Part shown: in pieces, positions 34,773 through 42,800 of the stretch | Layout of the letters: each line of letters begins with the position of its first letter | Position numbering within the stretch: position 1 is the stretch's first letter | Program-made: the position numbers and the translations under genes | Notes under the pieces: model-generated | What the model was told of the DNA's origin: nothing | The model's database searches: none | Seen by the model: the letters and a program-made list of their open reading frames with translations, nothing else | Assembly (NCBI GenBank): GCA_014360645.1 | Contig: JACIXD010000006.1 | Coordinates: 1 to 64,000 of the forward strand | Reading direction: 5' to 3' | Length of the DNA stretch: 64,000 nucleotides | Origin: Actinomycetota bacterium | GTDB taxonomy: Bacteria; Actinomycetota; Geothermincolia; Geothermincolales; RBG-13-55-18

Positions 34773-36099
34773 CCTTCCCCTGGTGGCGGTGGTGGGAAGG
34801 CCCAACGTGGGCAAGTCCACCCTGGTGAACCGCATGGTGGGGCACGGCGACGCCATCGTGGAGAGCAGGCCTGGCGTGACCAGGGACCGCAAATATTTCA
34901 CCGCCTCCTGGAGGGGCAGGGATTTCCGCGTCGTGGACACCGGCGGCCTGGACCCGGCGGCGGAGGACGGGCTCGCGCAGGCGGTGGGCAGACAGGCCAT
35001 GCTGGCGGTGCGGGAGGCGGATCTGGTGTTGATGATGGTGGACGCCTGCGAGGGGATCACCGCCGCCGACGAGGAGGTGGCGGAGGCCCTGCGCCGTGCG
35101 GGAAAGCCGGTCATCCTAGTGGCCAACAAGGTGGACAACCAGCGGCGCGAGGACGACGCCGTGGAATGGTATTCCCTGGGAATGGGGGATCCGTGGCCGG
35201 TGTCGGCCATGCACGGGCGCAACATCGGGGACCTCCTCGACGCGGTGGTGGATGCGCTCCCGGAGCCCCTGGAGGAGGGGGAGGATGAGGAGGAGGCCGA
35301 GGAGACGGTGGTGGCCATCGTGGGAAGGCCCAACGTGGGCAAGTCCACACTCTTCAACCGCCTCATCCGCGAGGAGCGCTCCATCGTCAGCGAGGTCCCC
35401 GGCACCACGCGGGACGCCGTCGATACCCGGGTGGAGGTGGAGGGCCGGGCTTACCGGTTCATCGACACCGCGGGCTGGCGGAGACGCACCCGCGTGAAGG
35501 AAGGGGTGGAGTTCTACAGCCTGGTCAGGGTATGGAGGGCCATCGACCGCGCCCAGGTGGTGCTGCTGGTGGTGGACGCCTCGCAGGGGGTGACCGAGCA
35601 GGACCAGAGGATAGCCGCGCGCATACGGGAGGACGGCCGCGCCTGCGTGGTGGTCCTCAACAAGTGGGACCGCGTGAAGGCGGAGGGGAACCCCGGGGAG
35701 GCCTTCGAGGACGCCCGCGAGGAGCTGCGCCACGTGGCCTACGCCCCCTTCCTCAGGGTGAGCGGGCTCACCGGCGCGGGGGTAAAGCGCATACTGCCGG
35801 CGGTGGACCGCGTGCGGAGCGCCTGGGAGTCGCGCGTGCAGACCTCGCACCTCAACGAGTTGCTGCACCGCGTCCTCTCCCAGACCCCGCCGCCCTCCCG
35901 CAGAGGCAGGCGTCTGCAGATCTATTACCTGACCCAGGCGAGGACCGCCCCCCCGCAGTTCGTGTTCTTCGTCAACCGCCCCGACCTCGCCGATCCCTCC
36001 TACGAGCGCTTCCTGGAGCGCAAGATCCGGGAGAGCTTCGACTTCGAGGGCTCTCCGCTGCGCATCGTGCTGCGCTCACGCCGCGCCGCGGAGAGATAA
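34762..36099 (+). CDS. der: Der (EngA) ribosome-assembly GTPase
   Basis: 445 aa from ATG 34762, overlapping the previous stop. Two GTPase domains: first G1 GRPNVGKSTLVNRM, G3 DTGG, G4 NKVD (residues 1-165), second G1 GRPNVGKSTLFNRL, G3 DTAG, G4 NKWD (residues ~185-350), followed by a KH-like domain (AFLRV..., ending RIVLRSR). It acts in 50S assembly. Length and domain order are normal. Confidence 0.97.
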   Translation: MRADLPLVAVVGRPNVGKSTLVNRMVGHGDAIVESRPGVTRDRKYFTASWRGRDFRVVDTGGLDPAAEDGLAQAVGRQAMLAVREADLVLMMVDACEGITAADEEVAEALRRAGKPVILVANKVDNQRREDDAVEWYSLGMGDPWPVSAMHGRNIGDLLDAVVDALPEPLEEGEDEEEAEETVVAIVGRPNVGKSTLFNRLIREERSIVSEVPGTTRDAVDTRVEVEGRAYRFIDTAGWRRRTRVKEGVEFYSLVRVWRAIDRAQVVLLVVDASQGVTEQDQRIAARIREDGRACVVVLNKWDRVKAEGNPGEAFEDAREELRHVAYAPFLRVSGLTGAGVKRILPAVDRVRSAWESRVQTSHLNELLHRVLSQTPPPSRRGRRLQIYYLTQARTAPPQFVFFVNRPDLADPSYERFLERKIRESFDFEGSPLRIVLRSRRAAER

Positions 36100-36364
36100 G
36101 GGATAGAGGGATCGAAGCCGCCTCCCTCCAGCAGGGATCCCCATTTCGGCACCAAGCGCACCTCATCCTCCACGGGCGTCGGAAACCATGTCCTCCTCGA
36201 TGTGTTATATTCAGCATATTCCTCGCATCCCGCGCCGTGCTTCCGCGGGAAGGAGTTTCCTCCCGGCGGGATGGCGGCGCGGAGACGGAGGATGACGCCC
36301 TTTCGTTTTACGGTCGCGCCGCGCGGCGGGGACTCGGCGGCCTTGCGTGATGGGAGACGGTGCC

Positions 36365-37003
36365 ATGGCATTGCGGGCGGTGTTGTGGATCGCGGCGAGC
36401 TACCTCCTCGGCTCCATACCCTTCGGCCTGGTGGTCTCCAGGCTGAAATTCCACCGGGACCTGCGCGAGCTGGGCTCGGGAAACATAGGCGCCACCAACG
36501 TGCTGCGCAACTTCGGCGCCCGCGCCTTCGTGGCGGTGATGATCATGGACATGGCCAAGGGGGTAGCGGCGGTGGCCGTAGGAAGGGCGCTGGGCTTGGG
36601 CCCCAGCCTCTCGCTGGCGGCCGGGCTGGCCTCCATCGTGGGTCACAACTGGAGCCTCTATCTGCGCTTCAGGGGGGGCAAGGGGATCGCCACCAGCGGA
36701 GGGGTGATCATCGCCGCCTACCCCTGGCAGGTGTCGGTGGCGGTGGTGGGGATGTTCCTTCTCATGGTGCTGCTCTCGCGCATCATGTCCGTGGGATCGA
36801 TATGCGCGGCGGCGGCCTTTCCCCTTTCCACCTTCCTGGTGCTGCGCTCCCACCTCTCCGCCTACTGGCCCCACCTGGCGGTGTCCTGCCTGGCGGCGGC
36901 CTTCGCCCTCTACAAGCACCGCGAGAACATGGCCCGCCTGGCGAGGGGCGAGGAGCCGAGGGTGAGGCTGAGGAGGTCGCGGGGGGAGGAGGCCGGGGCA
37001 TGA
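36365..37003 (+). CDS. plsY: PlsY glycerol-3-phosphate acyltransferase
   Basis: 212 aa from ATG 36365 (GGGAG 8 nt before). YLLGSIPFGLVVSRLKF, DLRELGSGNIGATNVLRNFG and SLYLRFRGGKGIATSGG are the three conserved PlsY motifs; five or so hydrophobic helices make it an integral membrane protein. It transfers the acyl group from acyl phosphate to glycerol 3-phosphate, the first step of phospholipid synthesis. It overlaps gpsA (ATGA), whose product makes its substrate. Confidence 0.97.
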   Translation: MALRAVLWIAASYLLGSIPFGLVVSRLKFHRDLRELGSGNIGATNVLRNFGARAFVAVMIMDMAKGVAAVAVGRALGLGPSLSLAAGLASIVGHNWSLYLRFRGGKGIATSGGVIIAAYPWQVSVAVVGMFLLMVLLSRIMSVGSICAAAAFPLSTFLVLRSHLSAYWPHLAVSCLAAAFALYKHRENMARLARGEEPRVRLRRSRGEEAGA

Positions 37004-38001
37004 GGATCGCGGTGGTGGGAGCGGGGAGCTGGGGGACGGCCATGTCCGCCCACCTCCGCCTCTCGGGCCACGAGGTGAAGGTGTGGGCACGGGAGCCGGA
37101 GGTGGTGGAGGGCATCAACCGCGATGGCCGCAACCCCTTCTACCTGAGCGACGTGGAATTGCCGGAGGGCATCGGGGCCAGCGGGGATCTCGAGGAGGCG
37201 CTGCGCGGCGCAGAGACGGTGGTGATGGCCGTCCCCTCGCGCTGGACGCGCGAGACGTCGCGGGCGGCGGCGCCCTATGTGCCCCCGGAAGCGGCGGTGC
37301 TCAACCTCGCCAAGGGTTTCGACTACGAGACCGCCCGGCGCCTCTCCGAGACCATCGCGGAGGAGTTGGGGCGCGACGAGGGCCGGGGGGTGGCGGTGCT
37401 CTCCGGCCCCAACCACGCCGAGGAGGTGGCGAGGAAGGTGCCCAGCGCCACGGTCATCGCCTCCGGAGACCCCGCGCTCTCCCGCTCCCTGCAGAAGGCC
37501 TTCAACTCCCCGTACTTTCGGGTCTACACCAACCCCGACGTCATCGGCGTGGAGGTGGGGGGAGCCTTCAAGAACGTCATCGCCATCGCCGCGGGGGTGC
37601 TGGACGGACTGGGCCTGGGGGACAACACCAAGGCCAGCCTGATAACGCGCGGCCTGGCCGAGATGGCCCGCTTCGGCAACGCCATGGGCGCCAACCCCAA
37701 GACCTTCTCCGGGCTCTCCGGCATCGGGGACCTCATCGTCACCTGCATCAGCCGCCACTCCCGCAACCGCGGCTTCGGCGAGAGGCTGGGGAAGGGCGAT
37801 AAACCGGGCCGCATCCTGGCCGAATCCAGGATGGTGGTGGAGGGGGTGTTCGCCACCCGCACGGTGGCCGTGCTGGCCGGAGAACTCGGCGTGGAGCTGC
37901 CCATAGCAGACGCCGTGCGGGCCGTGATAGAGGAGGAGGCGACCCCGGCCGAGATGCTGGAGCGGCTCATGACCCGCCGCCTGCGCGAGGAAACGGAATA
38001 A
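37000..38001 (+). CDS. gpsA: NAD(P)+ glycerol-3-phosphate dehydrogenase
   Basis: 333 aa. N-terminal GAGSWGTAMSAHLRLSG dinucleotide motif, then LSGPNHAEEVARKVPSATV, VGGAFKNVIAIAAGVLDGLG with the catalytic Lys, DNTKASLITRGLAEM and FSGLSGIGDLIVTCIS. It reduces dihydroxyacetone phosphate to sn-glycerol 3-phosphate for PlsY, with which it forms a two-gene unit at the end of the housekeeping run. Normal length. Confidence 0.97.
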   Translation: MRIAVVGAGSWGTAMSAHLRLSGHEVKVWAREPEVVEGINRDGRNPFYLSDVELPEGIGASGDLEEALRGAETVVMAVPSRWTRETSRAAAPYVPPEAAVLNLAKGFDYETARRLSETIAEELGRDEGRGVAVLSGPNHAEEVARKVPSATVIASGDPALSRSLQKAFNSPYFRVYTNPDVIGVEVGGAFKNVIAIAAGVLDGLGLGDNTKASLITRGLAEMARFGNAMGANPKTFSGLSGIGDLIVTCISRHSRNRGFGERLGKGDKPGRILAESRMVVEGVFATRTVAVLAGELGVELPIADAVRAVIEEEATPAEMLERLMTRRLREETE

Positions 38002-38073
38002 ACCATGGGGTCAGCCCCGGACATGGGACATTTAATCAAGAACATACCATGGGGTCAGCCCCGGACACGGGAC
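38002..38073 (+). repeat. REP-like direct repeat pair after gpsA, and gap before the DUF2993 gene
   Basis: ACCATGGGGTCAGCCCCGGA plus eight more bases occurs at 38002-38029 and 38046-38073 with one mismatch. Each unit holds GGGG-TCAG-CCCC, a small palindrome typical of dispersed REP-like units. The rest of the 480-nt gap to 38481 contains no gene or clear signal. Confidence 0.7.
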
Positions 38074-38481
38074 GAATCTCGTTTGCGGACCGGAGCCCGA
38101 TGCGGAATCGGATATGGCGCCGCCATGCGATAAACGTATGCGCGGCATCACCCGCGAACGTCCCCGATGGAGCGTTCCGCGCATCGCCGCGGCCCGGCGG
38201 AATCCCAAAACACCCTTTCCCCGTGTAAGCCCCGGTCACGGCGTTGCGGCGGTAAAGGACGCCCTCCCCGGCTTGAGGCAACCGCCCTATAGCCGTCGGT
38301 TGTCAATCCGGCCTTAACCCCCCTCGCCCTCCATCCTCTCGCCCTCCAAAAACGACAGGAGAACCCCTCTCGAGGAGGGCCGTGAACGCCGAGGTGTCCC
38401 TGCCAGTGGGAGGGAAGGGGCGGCACGGAGGAAATGTCATTGCCGGTGTGTAAGATTTCCCTGCTTGATGAGGAGGTTGCA

Positions 38482-39156
38482 TTGCGCAGGATCCTTTTTA
38501 CGCTTGCCGTCCTGATCGCCCTGCTGCTGGCGGTGGAGGTAGGGTTGACCATGTTCAGCCAGCGTGGCCTTGCGCTGGCCCTGCGCGGCCGTTACGGCCT
38601 CCCCCGGGACCTGGAGGCCAGGATAAGCTCCTTCCCCCTATTGGTGAGCCTGGCGCGCAATCACCTCGCCGAGCTGCAGCTGTCCTGGAGCGGCACGCTG
38701 ACCATGGTCCACGACGGCAGCGAAGAAGAGATCCCGTGCTCGGGGTCAGCGAGGTTATACGACATAGAGTTGGACCTCTCCTCGCTGCTGATGGGGAAGC
38801 TGGAGCTGAGGAGCATCTCCCGCCTGGAGGCCGCTCTTTCCCTCGACAGGGAGGCGGTGGCGAGGATGCTCGGGAGGGGTAAGGACGAGGTGACCTTAGA
38901 GGAAGGGAGGGTCTGCCTCCTGGAGGGCGGCGCGAAGCGTAAACTGAGGGTCAAGGTCGTGGATGAGAACGCCGTAGCCCTGGAAGAATCGGCACCATCC
39001 ACCGGAGGTTCAGGTTCAGGAAATGCATATCGACCATCCGTTTACACCTTCGACTTTAACGCGATCCCCCTGGAGGCGGAGTTCAGAACGGCCAGCGTAA
39101 CGGGGGAGCGCCTGCGTATAGAGATCTCTATACCCATGTGGGAGGGTTATCTGTGA
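38482..39156 (+). CDS. DUF2993 (LmeA-like) membrane-anchored protein
   Basis: 224 aa from TTG 38482, chosen for AGGAGG at 38471-38476; an ATG at 38434 has no site. Residues ~3-24 (ILFTLAVLIALLLAVEVGL) are a signal anchor. The rest is beta-rich (IELDLSSLLMGKLELRS, LEAALSLDREAVARMLG, FDFNAIPLEAEFRTASVTGE) like the DUF2993/LmeA proteins of Actinobacteria, which bind lipids outside the cell. Identification is by general pattern and moderately sure. Confidence 0.7.
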   Translation: MRRILFTLAVLIALLLAVEVGLTMFSQRGLALALRGRYGLPRDLEARISSFPLLVSLARNHLAELQLSWSGTLTMVHDGSEEEIPCSGSARLYDIELDLSSLLMGKLELRSISRLEAALSLDREAVARMLGRGKDEVTLEEGRVCLLEGGAKRKLRVKVVDENAVALEESAPSTGGSGSGNAYRPSVYTFDFNAIPLEAEFRTASVTGERLRIEISIPMWEGYL

Positions 39157-39275
39157 TGTCTTCAGGATTGATGAAAAAGACCCATGTTTTGATACCTCTA
39201 TGACAGGTTAACCCTCATGGTATCGACTTATGGTAAAGAGTGAGAAGGAATTGAAGGGGTTTTAAGCGAATAACC

Positions 39276-39330
39276 TTGACAGAACAATATTTAGTGGTTT
39301 ATGATTTTGGTAAAACACAATATGTTGTGT
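39276..39330 (+). promoter_or_regulatory. Promoter with two NrdR boxes for nrdR-nrdD
   Basis: TTGACA (39276-39281), 18-bp spacer and TATGAT (39300-39305) form a good sigma-A-type promoter in an AT-rich stretch. Two 16-bp boxes fit the NrdR consensus (acaCwAtATaTwGtgt): GAACAATATTTAGTGG (39282-39297), inside the spacer, and ACACAATATGTTGTGT (39315-39330), just past the -10. Their starts are 33 bp apart, three helical turns, the normal arrangement for NrdR. GGGAGGGG precedes the nrdR ATG at 39356. Confidence 0.85.
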
Positions 39331-39355
39331 TTACCGTTTGGGGAGGGGATAGAAC

Positions 39356-39853
39356 ATGAAATGCCCCTTTTGCGGTTTCCCGGACAGCAAGGTGATCGAC
39401 TCGCGAAGCGCGGACGGCGGTCAAGTGATCAGGCGCCGCAGGGCCTGCAAGGGTTGCGGAAAGAGGTTCACCACCTTTGAGCGCTTCGAGCAGTTTCCCG
39501 TGGCGGTAATCAAGCGAAGCGGAGACAAAGAGCCCTACCGCAAGGAGAAGATACTGGTGGGACTGCGCAAGGCCTTCGAGAAAAGGCCTGTGACCAGCCA
39601 GCAGATAGAGGACCTGGCGACGGAGATAGAGGCAGAGCTGAGGTCGGAGGGAAAGAGCGAGATACCTTCCAGCGCCATCGGCATGGCGGTGCTGCGGAAG
39701 CTGAAGGAGGTGGACGAGGTGGCGTACTTGAGGTTCGCCTCCGTGTACAAGGAGTTCAAGGATCTGAGCGAGTTCCAGAGCGAGCTGGGGCAGCTCCTGG
39801 AGAAAAAGAGCGCAAGTGAGCGTGGGTGCGCGGAAAGGGGGGAACTGAGTTGA
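39356..39853 (+). CDS. nrdR: NrdR ribonucleotide reductase repressor
   Basis: 165 aa. N-terminal zinc ribbon (CPFCGFPDSKVIDSR, RACKGCGKRFTTFERFE) followed by an ATP-cone (VIKRSGDKEPYRKEKILVGL). NrdR senses ATP/dATP and represses reductase genes at NrdR boxes, two of which lie in its own promoter, so it autoregulates and controls nrdD. Slightly extended at the C-terminus. Its TGA overlaps the TTG of nrdD (TTGA). Confidence 0.97.
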   Translation: MKCPFCGFPDSKVIDSRSADGGQVIRRRRACKGCGKRFTTFERFEQFPVAVIKRSGDKEPYRKEKILVGLRKAFEKRPVTSQQIEDLATEIEAELRSEGKSEIPSSAIGMAVLRKLKEVDEVAYLRFASVYKEFKDLSEFQSELGQLLEKKSASERGCAERGELS

Positions 39854-42800
39854 CGGCGGCAAGCAATATAAGGGTTCTGAAGAGGAGGGAGAGGGCGGAG
39901 GACGCCACGGATATCGCCCTTCTGGTGAGCACCTCCTCCAAGGAGGAGATAAACCTCTGGGACAAGAGCAAGATCGTGGATTCTTTAATCCTGGAGACGG
40001 ACGCCAGCCCGGAGCTCGCCCGGCTCATCGCGGACCGGGTGGAGCAGCGGATCGTGGAGGGACACATGAACACCGTGACCACCTCCATAATCCGCGAGCT
40101 GGTGGACCTTGAGCTCCTGGAGCGAGGGCTGGGCACCATGCATAAGCGTCACTCCCACCTCGGCCTCCCCATGTACGACGTGGAGCAGATCATCACCAGC
40201 GCCAACAAGGAGAACAGCAACACCACCCACAACCCGGAGTCCATCAACCTCACCCTGGCGGAGGCCATCCTCAAGGAGTTCGCGCTGCGCAAGGTCTTCT
40301 CGGAGGATATCGCCCGCGCCCACATGGTGGGCGACATCCACCTCCACGACCTCGGATTCATCATCCGGCCCTATTCCTATCTCGGCGACACCGTGATCCA
40401 CTGGCGCGTCAAGGGCTCGCCCCTGGTGTTCACCACCACCATGGAGCAGCTCTATCACCTCCTGGGAGGCGAGACCCGTCCCGAGCCCACGGTAAGGGTG
40501 AAATATCCCTCGCGGCTGGAGATCCTCGACCGCGGGGGCAACTGGACGGAGATCAGGCGGGTGGTCAAGAAGGACCGCCTGGGCAAGCAGATGATCTTCC
40601 TGGCCACCTCGGACGGAAAGCGCATCGTGGTGACCCACGACCACCCGGTGATCACCACCGACGACGTCAAGCCCGCTTCCCTGGTGCGTCCGGGGGACGA
40701 GGTGGAGACCATCGAGGTGGGGGAGGGCCGCGAGAGGGGTATGGAGGAGCTCGACATCGCCCACCTCCTGGAGGCCGGCGCGGTGACCCTCAAGTTCCGC
40801 TTCAATGCCGAGGACATGGTGCTGGCGCACCAGAGGATGAACGAGCTGGTGGCCGGCGCAGCGCGCGCCTCCCGCCCCTCGGGCACCGCGCGGGGGACGC
40901 GCCCCGCGGTGAACCGCGCGCGGGTGGTGATGGCGGAGCCGGTGGAGGTCCTGGACGTCTACATATACGACGTCACCACCGCAAGCGGCACCCTCATCGC
41001 CGACGGCATCTATTCCCATAACTGCGGGGGGCACAGCCTGGACTACATCAAGAAGTACGGCATCTCCCTGCCCAACATCACCAGCACCTCCAGGCCGGCC
41101 AAGCACCCCGAGGTGCTCATCGGGCACATGGTGAAGATGGCCTCCACCCTGCAGTCCCACTACGCCGGGGCCATAGGGTGGGAGGCGGTGAACATGTTCT
41201 TCGCCCCCTATCTCGTGGGACTGGGGTATGACCGCATCAAGCAGCTGGCCCAGATGCTCATATATGAATTCAACCAGCTCGCCGGGGCCAGAGGGTCGCT
41301 GCGCGCGGACGAGAAGATCTTCGTTTACGACCGCCTGAAGCAGAGCGTAGAGCTGGTGGAGATCGGGCCGTTCGTGGAGTCTTTCACCGGAACAGAGGGC
41401 GAGGCCACCGCACCCGTAGAGGGCGACCGCTACTACGCGGTCAGCTTCGACCACCGCACCGGGAAGACCCGGCTCGCGCGCATCTACGCGGCCATAAGGC
41501 ATGAGAACAAACACCGTATCGTCGAGGTCACCACGGGGCAGGGACAGGCGGTCAAGGTGACCGACAACCACTCCCTCTTCGCCTTCGACGAGCGCGGAGA
41601 GGTGGTAAAGGCCCTCCCGCGGGAAAACCCGGAAACGGTGCTCACGCCCGCCGTCATCGATATCGACTCCGTGCCGGGGACCATCGATGTGCTGTCCCTG
41701 CTGGCGGACAGCGGCGGCGTGGAGGAAGACGGCAAGGTGTTCATAGTTGCAAGGGGCCGCAGCAGGCTGGGCATCGACCGCCGCCTGGCGGTTACGCCGG
41801 AGTTGGCGCGCTTGCTGGGTTACTATGTCGCGGAGGGCAGCCTGGGATCCCAGGTGCGCCTGCATCTCTACGAGCGCGCCCTGGAGGCGGACGCCGTGGC
41901 CTGCGTGGAGCGGGTCTTCGGGATATCCTGCACCGTCAGCGACGGCACCTGCCATTTCGGGGGCAAGGCGCACGTCGCGCTCTTCGAGGCCCTTTGCGGC
42001 AGGGGAGCGGAGAACAAGCGCATCCCCGCCGCCGTCCTGCTGGGGGACGAGGAGGTGGTGCGTGAGTTTCTGGCCGCCTACCTCTCCGGGGACGGTTATG
42101 TATCGCGCAACCGCATCGGTTGCAGCACGGTATCGGATATCCTCAAATCCCATCTCTGGTTCGCCTTCACCCGCCTCGGCGCCACGCCAAGCATGAGGAC
42201 GGACAGTCTCGAGCCGCCGACCATCGGCGGGGCGGAGATAGGGAAGGCGGCCCGGAGGCACGTGCTGGCCATCGGCAGGCAGCACCTGGACCGGGTGTAC
42301 TTCGCCCATCCACGCAAGGAGAGCGAGCGGTTAAGGCTGATCGCTTCGGAAAGCGGAGCCCACGGCCTGCGGAGCCGTTCATACCGACACCTGGAGCCGC
42401 TGATCGAGGAAACGCTGGGGAACCGCGTCTGGTCGGAAAAGATCGGCCGGCTCACCCCGAAAAAGATAGCGGAGCTGCGTGACGAGGTGGAGAGGCGTCA
42501 GGCCGGCGTCGATATACGGCTGCTCGAGCAGCTCTACGGCCAGGACCTCACGGAGCTCTGTCGGAGGTACGTAGAGGATGCGGGGCTCCCCCACAGCACG
42601 GCAAGAGGCCTGCTGCGTGAGTTGGAGGGCGGCAGCGTCCCGGTGCACAGCTGCCACCTGAGGCCGGATGCGGTGCTGGAGGGAACGGAGTACGGCGGGG
42701 TGGAGATGCGCGGGGTGTTCGACTCCCAGTATCTTCCGCGCGCCCTGGAGGAAAAGGAAGAGGAGGAGGGCGGAGGCCGATTCATCGAGGCCCGGCAACT

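Noticed and set aside
39985-42309. 774-codon minus-strand open frame within nrdD
   Set aside because: Antisense to the ATP-cone, mini-intein and intein 2; low-complexity His/Gln/Gly-rich residues; no start signal.
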